In this document: positions 1-11,243 of the stretch, one piece after another
Layout: every line of letters starts with the position of its first letter
Numbering within the stretch: the first letter of the stretch is position 1
From: Deinandra increscens subsp. villosa
Lineage: Eukaryota; Streptophyta; Magnoliopsida; Asterales; Asteraceae
Direction: 5' to 3'
Length of the DNA: 64,000 bases
Assembly: GCA_039602395.1 (NCBI GenBank)
Contig: JBCNJP010000017.1
Location: 94,898,713 to 94,962,712, forward strand
The notes under the pieces: generated by a model
Seen by the model: the letters and a program-made list of their open reading frames with translations, nothing else
Told to the model about the DNA's origin: nothing
Database searches by the model: none
Position numbers and translations under genes: made by a program

Positions 1-505
1 AGCACATACATGTATGGCATAGCAGCAACACAAGGAAGCTCATGTAGAAGACCATCATCATATGTGATTTTAAAAGACCCACCATTATATGTTATGTGTT
101 TGAGACTATATAATAAGCGTAAAGATATGGATGAAGTACGTGGGTTTGGGAATTATAATAGGGATAAAATCATGAGTATTTATAGCCAGCATTTGGATGG
201 TGAGGTAGGGGTTTATCACACGATTGCACCAAGTGACTATTCTCAAATTAAAATAACTAATTATTTTTAACGTGTGTATAAGAATTCAATGTACAAAACG
301 TAAAAAATACATTGGCATGTAGGGTTTTACACTATCCCCTTTTTTATATTTGTTGAGAATTGAAAAAAGGAGGAGATGGATTTGGTATAAAGCTCTCTTA
401 TCCTACAAATCGTGAGAATTAATATCTAAATATCACGTGAACTATTTTGATGATTAGGCATAAGGACAACATAGTAAAATTGATTTTTTTTTCAATAAAT
501 ACTAA
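1..505. other. Unassigned left edge
   Basis: I recognise nothing here. An 86-residue reading frame at 10-270 (+) has no motif I can name. The stretch 271-505 is AT-rich and has many stops in every frame. Recognisable Copia reverse transcriptase coding starts at about 506, so this may be decayed sequence of that element or an insertion in it. Confidence 0.3.
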
Positions 506-703
506 TTTGATATGAAGGAGATGGGAAATGCTGGGAAGATTATTGGAATGGAGATAATAGAAAGATGGATGATAAGACTTTGATGTTGTCTCAAAGATCA
601 TATATACATAATATTTTGACACTTATGGTATGGTAGATAGTAAACCAGTTAATACATCTTTTGTTGCTCACTTTAAGCTTTTAGCCAAGCATTGTCCCAC
701 ATC
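506..703 (+). pseudogene. Copia reverse transcriptase fragment, left half
   Basis: The frame starting at 506 reads FDMKEMGNAGKIIGMEI, the Copia reverse transcriptase stretch that follows the catalytic YVDD region. After a small frame disruption it continues with LSQRSYIHNIL and DSKPVNTSFVAHFKL, which lead into the end of the RT domain. It stops exactly where the CACTA terminus begins at 707 and resumes at 23356 in a compatible reading, ending in RNase H. It is therefore the 5' part of a Copia pol gene broken by a DNA transposon. Upstream domains (gag, protease, integrase) are not in the window. The copy is dead, with frame breaks. The family assignment is solid; the lineage within Copia is not determined. 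Confidence 0.85.
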
Positions 704-706
704 AGA

Positions 707-953
707 CACTACTACAAAAAAAGCCTTTCTTGACGTGCAATGCGTGTCAAGAAAGGGTCTTCTTGACACGCAAATGCGCGTCAAGGAAGCCGGGGTCAAG
801 AAGCTTCTTGACGGGCAAAATGTGTGTCAAGAAGTTCTTGACGCGCAAACAATGACGTGCATTTTATGACGCGCAATGCGCGTCATAAAATGCACGTCAA
901 TGAAGCCCCAGTCATAAATAAAGATGACACGCATTTTTGCGCGTCAAGAATGT
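707..953. repeat. CACTA left terminus and subterminal repeats
   Basis: The terminal inverted repeat is followed by closely spaced direct and inverted copies of a motif around CTTGACGCGCAA and TGCGCGTCA (for example at 732-750, 768-786, 805-842 and 868-892). The inverted pairs allow hairpins. Such arrays are the transposase-recognition zones of CACTA elements; that role is family knowledge, not shown here. Confidence 0.85.
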
Positions 954-1506
954 AAAAATAAAAAATAAAAAAAATATTTTTAATAGAATCACTAATTTCT
1001 ACATTAAATAAAAATGAACCTGATATTACAAAATAAAATACACTTATAGCAAAATACTGCATTTCATATATATAGCAAACCAATACGTTTCATACATTGA
1101 TATATATCGATCTACATCATTCCCATAAATGTCAATAAAACTCATATTTGTTTAAGTAATACTTGCACATATCTTGACTTGATAACAAGATTCTGCCTTT
1201 CTAGCTCCTTCCTCGATGAAAACATGTTAGAACATCGACTTTAATTTCCTGTGATATATCAAACCAAACATGAATCATTTCACCGTGATGTTCTAACCTA
1301 AAGGATACAGTTTGTTTTTAAGGGTGGTTGTATCTTCACATAATGTACTAAGGTGGCACAGTTTCTTTATATACTGCATCCAAAATTTAATGCATGTTAA
1401 ACATAAAAGCCTATAGATGAGAACAGAGATTTAGAAAAATTGACCAGAATTCACATAGGGCTAAATATAGATGAGGTCTAGGCGGAAAAAAAAATGATGA
1501 GGTACC
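954..1506. other. CACTA interior, no gene recognised
   Basis: AT-rich sequence between the subterminal repeats and the captured phosphatase fragment. No reading frame, structural RNA or repeat that I can support. Part of it may be 3' untranslated sequence of the captured gene, which ends at 1507 on the minus strand. Confidence 0.4.
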
Positions 1507-2145
1507 TTAAGGTCTTTTTCCTTCCATGGCCTCTCTTTTCTCATGGCAGCTTAAGCAAAGAAAAGGACCATCCCAAGGCCTTGGTTTCAAAAAATTACCA
1601 GATGTTGCAAGTATGGAAATACCCTCCCTAGGTTTCATTTCCTTTTGACACACCGCACAAGTGAACAATTTGAACAAGTTACACAACGGGTACTTGGTAT
1701 GTAACCTGCAATAAAATCATACATATCAGCTGCTAAGAATACATAACCCGACTCATAAACCTGTCAATGGGTCGAATTTGAGCTGTTTGTTAATGGACCA
1801 TGAGAGCAAAGCTGATCCTTCCTCTATTAGCTCTTCCACCACATCTGGCTGAAGATACACCGCATCAATCTGAGGGGGCAGTTCACGACAACAAACTAGA
1901 GCTGTTTCTGCAGACATGGCATCCTATACACCATCGCTTGCAATAATCATCCTTCCACCAGCAGAGGAGAGCTAGCAGATTAAAAGTTACAAAATCTTAG
2001 AATATTGGTCATCAAAATTTATCCAAAAGTATTATCCTTAACCAAATATAAGATCGTAGTAGTGCAGTATCATGAACTGACCTTCACTTGTTTGACATAA
2101 GGAACAAGAACAATGAACTCGCCAACATCCATATCTCCAATCGAC
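1507..2145 (-). pseudogene. Captured protein phosphatase 2C (PP2C) gene fragment
   Basis: Three exon-like blocks read on the minus strand. The first (about 2145-2082) gives SIGDMDVGEFIVLVPYVKQV. The second (about 1973-1761) begins SSAGGRMIIASDGV, has a stop codon where PP2Cs have Trp (GVWD), then DAMSAETALVCCRELP and EPDVVEEL-like sequence. The third (1705-1507) reads LHTKYPLCNLFKLFTCAVCQ, then RPWDGPFLC and EGKRP, then a stop. This is the C-terminal catalytic part and Cys-containing tail of a plant PP2C Ser/Thr phosphatase. Splice borders are recognisable (donor after 2082, acceptor at 1706), so capture was from genomic DNA rather than cDNA. The usual segment between CCRELP and the DVVEEL region is deleted, removing the last metal-site Asp. 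Not functional as a phosphatase. Its place inside the CACTA suggests transduplication. Confidence 0.85.
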
Positions 2146-3373
2146 AGTAGGAATTAACCAACTCTAATTCGTGTTTGAGTAGGAATTAAGCATCTAGAAC
2201 CACAGAATCACACTTTCAGAATTCAAACACACATTCAAAACACTGCCATAATACCTGCTGCATATAGTCAACATTAGCAACAACATTATTTGAAACAGGG
2301 GTCTAAGGAGCAAGTTTGTTGCTCTTTGTGACCTTTGAAGGTGCATTTATCCTTCCATCTTTTGCAGATACGAAGTGTGAAGGCACTACTTATAAGAAAA
2401 GTATCCAAGAGGAACACCTATAAGAAAATTAGAAAAATAAAGGTAAGTGTAGATCTTAAACGAGAACATATGTGTCCTTCAGGTAACTTGCAAGTCAATC
2501 AAGAACAACCTGTGTGAAACATTATTTATATTACCTTCTCATTAGGATAACGTAACTATAAGTATCATTTATTTGATAGGTGAAGGTTTTGGATAAATAT
2601 TGGAGATTTTTTAGACAGGTGGATATTAAATATTTACCATTTTGCAAAGAACCCCATGGGCCAGGCCAAAAAAACCACAATAATCCAGCTTCCAGCTAGC
2701 CCCTTTTTCCTAATATCAACCGAGCCACCACCTGCAAAAGTTCATCCACCTCCACTTCTTTACAAGTATACACCAAATTCACAACTAACCTGCACACTTT
2801 AATGCCCCTAATTTCCACCAAACCTTTTGATCTACAAACTAAATCAAGCATGCACCATAATTGAATATTCGATGTACACATCAGTTTGGTAAATACATAC
2901 AAATCAGAGACGAAAACCTAGATTGTAAATTGAACTTGATGCAAATCGTAAGTGTGAAAGAGGAGAATAATGTTGATAATAATTAAAATCAAACTTGAAG
3001 CAAATTGTGAACCTAAAAACACCAATCAATGAACCTAAAAGGCTAAAAGCATGGGGCTAAGACAACTTGCGACGAATCAGAGAAGTTAGGTAATTAAGAA
3101 GACTTGGTGTCGCCCAGTAACACCATCATATACAATGATCACACACAAATGATATGCTAAGACTTAAGACAGGCATGGAACAGTACTCTAACTCATCTTT
3201 ATTCCCAGGAACATCAGGCGGACTGTAAACTTGAAAAACAAATATTTTTCTCCCATAAAGTCCATTCCTAATCATTATATCTGAGTTCAAATAAGACTCA
3301 CTGCTTGGTTTATGTACTGGGTTTGAGTAACAGTTGAGCTGATTGAACTAGATGAATGGAATGCTACAATACA
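2146..3373. other. CACTA interior, no gene recognised
   Basis: AT-rich sequence between the phosphatase fragment and the Tekay insertion. Short reading frames at 2335-2517 (+) and 2696-2902 (-) carry no motif I know. Some may be intron or upstream exon remnants of the captured gene, but I cannot show it. Confidence 0.35.
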
Positions 3374-3378
3374 CATTA

Positions 3379-5984
3379 TGTGACAACCGTCACTTCCCGA
3401 GTTAACCCCGTTAACTTTCTCCGTTAGTGTCGTTAGTTCCGTTAGCAAAACCGAGACCCGTTATGTGATTACTGTATGTTATATATGTTTGCGTGCTAGG
3501 TGATGTAAATAACTTGTTTCGTGTTTTCGTTTCGTGTTATGTCGTGTAATTTGAAGATTTCGCGTTTTCGGGTCAAACCGGGACTTCGCGCGAAATCTAA
3601 ATATTTTGTGTAAATCTTAACTTTATCGATTCCCGATTAAATCTAGCATGATAAATGAGTTAAAAATGTTTAAAAATATTTTTAGAAACTTTGTTTTAAA
3701 ATTCTAGTTAAAAACCCCATTTAATTAAAATTTTGCTAGTTATGTTAAAAAGGGAACTTGAGGGGCTCATCAAAATCTCCTACTTCCCCTTCTCTTTCCC
3801 CATTCACGCATCAGATTCATCTCCCCCCTCCCCCCTTCTTCACGGCGACGCACACACACACACATACACTCCCAATTTTTCTTAAATCAAACATCTAGGA
3901 AGAAGATTTTGAGGTTCTCAAGCTTCTACAAGGCTTAAGTGGGCATCATCTTCCTTCCTCCTCCTCAAATCCGCGATTTTTCTTCTTGATTTGTAAGCCC
4001 TAACTTTTTGAATTTTGAAATTGGATGTTGCATGTGTATTGATTCATGTTTAGGTGCTAAATGGGGTAGTTTAAGCTTAGGATTCAAGTTTTTGAAGGGG
4101 TTATGTTGACTTTCATTTTCGGGTCAGATTTGAAATGGGTTTAAATCTGGAAATTTCTCATCTATAAGCTTGTGCTATGTGTTCTTGAGGTGGACATCAT
4201 GTTTGGTTATGATTTGGGAGCAATGTGTTTGTATATGCTAGTAATTGATGAGAAATTGCTATGATTTTGGTGTGTTTATGCTATGAACTTGTAGGGACCA
4301 GAATTCATGTGCTATGGTGCTTATAATTGTGTTAGTGTGTGATTTGTAGTCATGTGGTAGCATAGGAATTGAGTTTTGAGAATTTGGTAAACACCCATTT
4401 TCCATCAGCTTTGACCAGAATTTTTGGTCAACTTGTGACAGCCATAACTTACTCAATTTTGATCGAAACTGATTGATTCTTTTTCCCTAGTAAAGTAGGA
4501 TGTCTTAGCTTTACAACGGCTACTCGCACACTTTCTAAAACCTTCGTTTGGTCACCCAAACTGCTGTTACAAAACTGGTATGCAAAGCTGTTAAGAAACT
4601 TAAAAAGTAGATTTTCCAAACGGGTCGGACATGTAAACCTTAGTATATTGAGGTGTTTGCTATTTGGAATTGTGGTATATATATTAAGTGTAGGGTCTGG
4701 AGCGTTTGAAGTTTAAAACCCAAAATTTGAGTGAGTTATGCCATTTTCAAATTTTCATAAACTAGTTAACTTTATGCAAAATGGGTCAACTTGCAATATG
4801 CATAACTTCTTTGTTATTTAATGTTTTTGAGTAATTCTTTTTGCAACAAGTCATGTTTAACAAGTAGTTTAAGCCTGCAAAATTTAAGATCCTAACTCCT
4901 AAGTATGTAGATTTTGACTATGCTACTAGTATGAGAGTTGGAGTTGACTTTCCAAGTCAACTTTGACCAAAATTGCAAATCCTTGAATTTCTCTCAATAT
5001 GAGACTTGTGTGTGCTTTGTTTGACTTGTGTGGCTATATGAAACATGTTTAGGAGCTAATATTGCTATTTTAGTCCTCGCGACACCTCCTAACCCGTTTA
5101 GGTCATATTTGCCCGATTAGGTTGAATGTGACCAACCTATTGCTTCTTTTGGCTGAGTACCAGTGCCCCCTCAGGTGAGTTCATTAATATATGTTGCTAT
5201 GTCCATTCAGGGACGATAACGCGCAACGGTAAGGTATTTCTTACTAAGTAAACTTTTCCGACCAAATATCATATGTATCATTGAATTGATTGTTAAACTT
5301 CAAAAGTCCTTACATTCGGACCGTTAATATAGAATAGCTAGGTGATGTTGAGTAGTACTACTGGGGATTGACACCCCCGCCCAGCGGTGCACGGGATGCA
5401 CCAACCCGACTGGCGGTCGGACTGGGACCAATGTTAGCCTACCCTTCGTGGTCTTTCAGGACACGGGAAGGCAAATCCGTAGGTAATCCCTATACATTGT
5501 CAGCTTCGGTTGCGAACAATTCAAATGTGCATAAATTAGGCTAGCTACCTACGATATGGAAAATTTTACAGGTCTTATGATATTGATTGTGTTGTACCTG
5601 TCTTTGATCATAAAAATTTAGGTCTACTTGTGACGGGTAGACCGCTTAGTGAACTCACCAGCCTTGGCTAACACTTGATTGTTGAATGCTTTTCAGGTCG
5701 CTAGGAGGATCATCGTGGGCATGGGCAGCGGCAGTACTGAATTATGCTTTTGGATTGAAATCTGTATTTTCAATCATCTAAACAAATCATTTTTGTAAAA
5801 ACCATAACTGTGAACTTGTTTTATGCTTCCGCTTAACTGTTAACTCCTTTTGGTCTGTAATTACTGCTTTCTATTACCTATTATCACTCTGTTGTGGTTT
5901 GTTTGTAACTGAAGTCTGGGATTCTGGTCTGGATCATACCCCCACGCGGTTATACTCCCTTAGGTGGAAATTGGGGGTGTGACA
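3379..5984 (+). repeat. 5' LTR of the Tekay element
   Basis: 2,606 bp, repeated almost exactly at 15621-18227. Starts TGTGACAACC and ends GGGTGTGACA. It includes a (CA)n stretch near 3851-3865. The short reading frame at 4259-4456 recurs at the same place in the other LTR and is not a gene. Confidence 0.93.
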
Positions 5985-5987
5985 GAT

Positions 5988-6000
5988 TGGTATCAGAGCC
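5988..6000 (+). promoter_or_regulatory. Primer-binding site, Tekay element
   Basis: TGGTATCAGAGCC starts three bases after the 5' LTR. It matches the complement of the 3' end of plant initiator-methionine tRNA, the primer for minus-strand DNA synthesis. Confidence 0.9.
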
Positions 6001-6246
6001 CTCGGTTACAGCGAATCAGAACATTTTTAAGGAAAAATTAAAAATTTCTGAACTGTAACTATTTTGAAAACTTCAGTTACAACACTTCTCAAAAGTACTG
6101 CCCCGCGTGCCAAAGGTGATCCTCGACTATAATTCACGTCATGTGTTAGCATAGAAACCTAACTTCTAATAGGAAATTTTCATTCCCGAGACTTAGACAT
6201 TTTTGGAAAATTTTAGAGTGTGAAAATTTTTTCTAAGTATGGCCTT

Positions 6247-6611
6247 TGCGAACTTGTTGCATCCTTCTTAGCGTACTTGGTAACTCTTCCTAGCGGACTT
6301 CATTTTGCTCTTAGCGAACTTGATTTGATTTTTACCCTTAGCGGACTTGATTGGATTTTTGCACTTAGCGAACTTCCAGCTAGCGAACTTGACTATTCTT
6401 CTTAGCGAACTTGTTTGGCCCTTAGCGAACTTGTTGAGGCCCTTAGCAAACTTGTTGGTCTTAGCGGACTTGCTGAGACCTAGCGAACTTCATCCATGCT
6501 TAGCGAACTTGTCTCATGCCTAGCGAACTTCATCCATGCTTAGCGAACTTGTTACATGCTTAGCGAACTTGTTAAGTGTCTAGCGAACCTCATGATGTTC
6601 TTAGCGAACTA
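6247..6611 (+). repeat. Leader minisatellite: TTAGCGAACTTG word array
   Basis: The Tekay leader between primer-binding site and gag holds roughly twenty spaced copies of a word around TAGCGAACTT. About ten are exact and others carry single changes (TAGCGGACTT, TAGCAAACTT). Spacing is irregular, about 14-50 nt, settling to a regular 20 nt near 6481-6570. A 61-residue reading frame across it (6220-6405) only translates the repeat (SELD/SGLD units). No known function. Confidence 0.85.
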
Positions 6612-6804
6612 GTATGACTCATATAATATTGCTTCTAGTCTGTGATGCAAACGTAACTTGTACTATGTGTTTACATGTTCTTAACACTATTACTACCACG
6701 TTACAACTTAGAATGCACCGATCATGTAAATGAATGTTCTATGTGAATTGTAATTGTATGCAATACCTAACGGAACTTAGCAACTTTTTAGTATTGGGTA
6801 TACT

Positions 6805-8005
6805 TGTTGGGTTTTACAGTGGGATCCGGGTTACCGATTTTAATTTTATTAAAACCGATTTATTAATTAAATTAATTCTCAATTAATTTGGCAGCGGAAA
6901 CGATTAAAACGCGGATGCAACCGTAACAGGATCAATCACCGGAACACGACAAACACAGAAAAATATATTTATTTAAAATAAATAAATAATTAAATATCTA
7001 ATAAATTAGATATACCTTGGCGGGATCCGAGCAACCGCTCGAGACACCCGGATTCAACGGGCTCGCGCTAGGACGAACTGAGACTTCTGAATCGAACCTT
7101 CGAGACAGATCATCGACGGCGGCATCGGCGGCGGCGACAAGCGGCGGCGGCGGTAGTGGCGGCGGCGGTGGTAGGGATACCACCGGTGGTGGTGACAAAA
7201 TCTTCTCCGTCGGAATGCCCACCGGGACCGATCCCACGACGAACGACTCGCCAGAGATCAGAGGGGGGCGGCGGCGGCGGCGGACGAGTAGAGCGGCGCC
7301 GGCCACGACGACGCGTCCGGACGCGGCGGTCTCGGCTGCGCCGGCAGCGCGAGAACCACCGGTCGGTGGTCGCGCGGCGGCGCATGAGCGGCAGCGGCGG
7401 CGGCGGCGGCTTGAGCTGCGGCGGCGGCTCGGGCTGCGGCTTCGGCTTCGGCTCGGGCTGCGGCTTCGGCTCGGGCTGAGACGGCTTCGCTCTCGAGACG
7501 GGCACAGATACTGGCAAGACGAGGATCCATCAGAAATCACGAACGGATCACGGTGGTGGAGGCGGGGCGGCGACAGCAGTCGGCGGCGGCGGCGTGAGCC
7601 GGCTTCGGCTTGGCTTACGGCGCAGAGAGGGAGGGAGAGGAGATTAGGGTTTTGTTTTTGTGACTTGTTCTTCAATCTATCTCCCTCCTCTCATTTAATA
7701 TAAAATTCGCGGACCGGGGCCTGCGAACTGGGCCCGGTCGCGATCCACCTTTAGTCCACCAACCGATCAGTCTGTTAATCTGGTAACAACTGATCGGTTC
7801 GTCTTTTAATTACCGAGTATTTTGAACCGATAGATTTTGTCGATTTAAATAAATAGTTAATATTTATTTAATTCACCATTTAGTTCGTTTATTTCTAATT
7901 AACAATTAATTAGATATAATAGTCCGTTGACCCAGGTGTAACTCTTACGGGTCAATATCGGTCGGGTTCATTAATTTGTCGGGTCAGGACACCATATATC
8001 CAACA
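6805..8005 (-). repeat. 3' LTR of the truncated Copia, with GC-rich interior
   Basis: It starts TGTTGGG and ends CCAACA on the plus strand, with a purine tract adjoining at 8006-8018 (AAGTGGGAGAC on the sense strand). On the minus strand a TATA-like TTTTATATTAAAT (about 7691-7706) precedes a leader containing AAAACCCTAATC, then a very GC-rich stretch (about 7640-7110). The surrounding DNA is AT-rich, so the composition shift is abrupt. Confidence 0.85.
7258..7530 (-). other. Small Ala/Glu-rich reading frame inside the LTR
   Basis: On the sense strand of the Copia, the first ATG found downstream of the TATA-like box in the GC-rich LTR section opens a 90-codon frame beginning MDPRLASICARLESEAVSAR. 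It continues with Ala/Arg/Glu repeats and long Ala runs. It would lie in the R-U5 part of the transcript, upstream of gag. I cannot say it is translated. Other frames over the same GC-rich repeat are also open, so openness alone is weak evidence. Confidence 0.3.
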
Positions 8006-8018
8006 GTCTCCCACTTGG

Positions 8019-8828
8019 ACTGAACGCGACAGTTTAACGAGCGCAGCCAGAGGCACTCTAGCTATGCATAGCTACACCAACTAATATTGACACTTTAAGT
8101 CGTTTGCCAAAGTATATCTGATTGACTATCAAGCAGACTCACGACTTGTGCATTCATTGTCATATGTTCCTTTCTGTATAAGACATTGATGAATTATGGG
8201 ACATGGACTCCCATGTTTTTATTCATCGATTTTCATTCTCGATACAATTCGAAGTGATCCAACAAACACACAGTAAGTTTGGGTGAGGCCTCACACTTAT
8301 CACTTGGAATCAACGAGGGCGCCTTTATGTCTAACTGTTGCCGAAGCAAGAGTACAGAATCCCTTGTTGAAGCATACAGCTCCCACTAAACTTCAGAGCC
8401 ATTCCCAAAAGTAGCCGTTATGGCTGGCAGTTACGCGACAACGTTAGGCTACAATCAAAGAATGTTCTTTAGTAGAAAGGAGTTCGAATATGCGTCTCAG
8501 GTCTAAGGATACATTAGAGCATGCATTTAATCAAGCAAGCAAGACTTCCATGTTTGCGTTGCATGATGCGAGTTACGTCCAACGTCATTCACCAATGAGG
8601 TCTGTGAGTTTGAACGTTAAACAACTTTAAAGTTCAACTAGTCACAATAGTCTTTCTTTAGTATAGCTCCCACTATCTAATCGACTACGGACATTTAGGA
8701 CAAGCACTTATTGTCCATGGATTAAACGTACAAATATTGAACACAGTTATGTAATTCTTTATTGCATAAAACAGATGGAATAAGAATAATATAGATAACT
8801 GTTTGTGTTCATACATCCAAATACTGAA
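8019..8828 (-). other. 3' noncoding region of the truncated Copia
   Basis: Sequence between the end of pol (8829) and the polypurine tract, about 800 nt, with no supportable reading frame. Long 3' noncoding stretches occur in some Copia lineages. Confidence 0.5.
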
Positions 8829-10172
8829 TCAAAACATGTCTTTAGCTAATCTAAGCCCTATCGCTTCTCTGTGGCGTATATGAGTCTCCTGAGTCATAGG
8901 CTTAGTAAAGGGATCAGCTAAGTTTTGATCTGTGTGTACTTTGCTTATCTTTATTTCATTTCTGTCGACTACTTCTCTTATGTAGTGGAATTTCCTCAGG
9001 ACGTGCTTGGCCATCTTATGGGACCGTTGCTCTTTGGCTTGAGCTATAGCGCCTGTGTTATCGCACATCATCTCGATGGGCTGCCTAATACTTGGCACAG
9101 CATCGAGATCGGATATGAACTTCTTCATCCACACGGCTTCTTTAGCAGCTTCTGAGGCGGCTATGTATTCGGATTCAGTAGTAGAATCAGCTACTACTGG
9201 CTGTTTTGAGCTTCTCCAAGAAACAGCCCCTCCGTTAAGAGTGAATACGAATCCCGACTGTGAGCGAGAGTCATCTCGGTCAGTCTGAAAACTAGCGTCA
9301 GTGTAACATCTTACAGTGAGCTCCTCATCAACACCCCCGAATACGAGAAACATGTTAGTGGTGTTTCTCAAGTATTTCAGTATGTTCTTTACAGCCGTCC
9401 AGTGAGCTAGCCCTGGCGTCTGTTGGTACCGACTTGTCACGCTCAGTGCATACGAGACATCCGGTCGTGTGCAGAGCATGGCATACATGATAGATCCAAT
9501 AGCAGAGGCAAATGGGATCGATGCCATTTGGCTTATCTCGCGCTCCGTTTTAGGTGCTTGAGATTTGTCCAATATTGTTCCCTTGGTCATGGGAACTGCT
9601 CCTTTCTTGGAGTTGCTCATATTGAACCGAGCTATGATCTTATCTATGTATGTGCTTTGACTGAGTCCCAAAAGGCGCTTAGATCGATCTCTGTGAATTT
9701 TGATTCCCAGAATGTAAGCGGCTTCTCCAAGGTCTTTCATAGCGAAACAAGATGAAAGCCATTTCTTAACTTCGTTAAGCATGGGTATGTTGTTCCCTAT
9801 GATCAATATATCGTCCACGTACAGTACGAGGAACGATATAGCGCTCCCACTTGCCTTTCTGTAAACACAAGGCTCATCTTTGTTTTGTTCAAAGCCAAAC
9901 TCTTTGACTTTCTGATCAAAACGAAGATTCCAGCTTCGAGATGCTTGCTTGAGTCCATAAATGGACTTGCTAAGCTTGCAAACCTTGTTTGGATTCTCTG
10001 GATCGACAAAACCATCTGGCTGAACCATGTAGACATCTTCTTCGAGTTGTCCGTTTAGGAAGGCGGTTTTAACGTCCATTTGCCATATCTCATAGTCATG
10101 GTATGCGGCTATGGCAAGGAGAATCCTGATCGATTTGATCATGACAACGGGCGAAAAGGTCTCATCATAATT
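8829..10172 (-). pseudogene. Copia pol fragment: reverse transcriptase and RNase H
   Basis: One open frame runs from the truncation to a stop at 8829. It starts at the RT motif NYDETFSPVV, followed by QMDVKTAFLNG, the conserved IYGLKQASRSWN, and the catalytic YVDDILIIG. The RNase H part has DASFQTDRDD, STTESEYIA and MCDNTGAIA, ending with ADPFTKPM and GLRLAKDMF. RT copies RNA into DNA and RNase H removes the template. This section has no internal stop, so it decayed little before or after truncation. The N-terminal third of the polyprotein is missing. The nominal start at 10259 is read through the adjoining LTR-like sequence and is not real. Confidence 0.92.
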
Positions 10173-10180
10173 GTTAGGGC

Positions 10181-10743
10181 TGATAATCCGGGATCCTGGC
10201 GGAAGCTCAAATGGTTCAATATCCTTACGCAAGTTCAGGATCCTGGCAGGTTCGAGCATCCTGAATTATAGTTATCAACTAACCCGTTTGTTTTTCCCAT
10301 GTGTCTTATTAATTGCAGGGTCAAAGAAACGTGTAGACAAGCCTAAAGACTCGGAAAAATGATATAAAACGTGGACTAAGTGGTCCACAACGTTCATATT
10401 GGCTTAGTTGGGAGAATCCCTAAAATATAGGACAGTTGGTTATATTATTTCAGGATGCTCGCCAGAAGCTCAAAGGATCCTGAACTACAGTTATCGATTA
10501 ACCGTTACAATTGTCCACGTGTCTTAATTGATTGCAGGTATTAAGGGACGTGTAAATGATGGCTAAAGACTCGGTCAAGGCTTTATGGGACGTGTTGTAA
10601 CTGACTCCAACGTTCACAAAGACTTGAAGACTCAATCCCTAGTTTTTAGCCTAGTTAGTTAATGCATTTTTGACTATTTAAACGAGCTCTAGGTTATTCA
10701 TTCATCTCTATTTACATCAAACACGCTACCTCACTTACAAAGT
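10181..10743. repeat. LTR-like sequence with a diverged internal duplication
   Basis: Starts TGATAATCCGGGATCC immediately after the Copia break and runs into the assembly gap. Two diverged copies lie about 219 nt apart (around 10249-10355 and 10468-10585). Both contain a CCTGAAyTA.AGTTATC block, an ATGTGTCTTA/ACGTGTCTTA block and a CTAAAGACTCGG block. Near the gap, GACTATTTAAACGAGC could be a TATA region. The TG start and promoter-like end suggest the 5' LTR of another retroelement. No second copy is visible to prove it. Confidence 0.5.
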
Positions 10744-11243
10744 NNNNNNNNNNNNNNNNNNNNNNNNNNNNNNNNNNNNNNNNNNNNNNNNNNNNNNNNN
10801 NNNNNNNNNNNNNNNNNNNNNNNNNNNNNNNNNNNNNNNNNNNNNNNNNNNNNNNNNNNNNNNNNNNNNNNNNNNNNNNNNNNNNNNNNNNNNNNNNNNN
10901 NNNNNNNNNNNNNNNNNNNNNNNNNNNNNNNNNNNNNNNNNNNNNNNNNNNNNNNNNNNNNNNNNNNNNNNNNNNNNNNNNNNNNNNNNNNNNNNNNNNN
11001 NNNNNNNNNNNNNNNNNNNNNNNNNNNNNNNNNNNNNNNNNNNNNNNNNNNNNNNNNNNNNNNNNNNNNNNNNNNNNNNNNNNNNNNNNNNNNNNNNNNN
11101 NNNNNNNNNNNNNNNNNNNNNNNNNNNNNNNNNNNNNNNNNNNNNNNNNNNNNNNNNNNNNNNNNNNNNNNNNNNNNNNNNNNNNNNNNNNNNNNNNNNN
11201 NNNNNNNNNNNNNNNNNNNNNNNNNNNNNNNNNNNNNNNNNNN
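10744..11243. other. Assembly gap (500 N)
   Basis: Exactly 500 undetermined bases, the same length as the gap at 56454-56953, so this is a placeholder of unknown real size. The sequence changes from an LTR-like element to Tekay gag across it. The missing parts of at least two nested elements may lie here. Confidence 0.95.

Larger units (their letters stand above)
6805..10180 (-). mobile_element. Truncated Copia retrotransposon (minus strand)
   Basis: A 3' LTR (6805-8005), polypurine tract, 3' noncoding stretch and the C-terminal part of pol are present in reverse orientation within the Tekay leader region. Pol breaks off at about 10172-10180, where an LTR-like sequence starts. The element's 5' LTR, gag, protease and integrase are not visible and may lie in the assembly gap. 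The 5 bp left of the LTR are ATACT; the matching duplication on the other side is not visible. Confidence 0.85.

Noticed and set aside
1507..2145. Functional PP2C gene
   Set aside because: Stop at the conserved Trp, internal deletion of a metal-site region, and position within a transposon.
4259..4456. 65-residue frame repeated at 16502-16699 as a duplicated gene
   Set aside because: The two copies are the same position in the two Tekay LTRs; antisense and without motif.
5988..6000. tRNA gene remnant
   Set aside because: TGGTATCAGAGCC beside an LTR is the primer-binding site; no cloverleaf around it.
6220..6405. 61-residue frame in the Tekay leader
   Set aside because: It only translates the TAGCGAACTT word array.
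6247..6611. CRISPR-like array of short repeats
   Set aside because: Plant retrotransposon leader, irregular spacing, no uniform spacers and no cas genes.
7017..7703. Long plus-strand frame with Gly/Arg-rich protein opposite the Copia LTR
   Set aside because: It is antisense to the LTR and exists because the GC-rich repeat is open in most frames; no domain or supporting feature.
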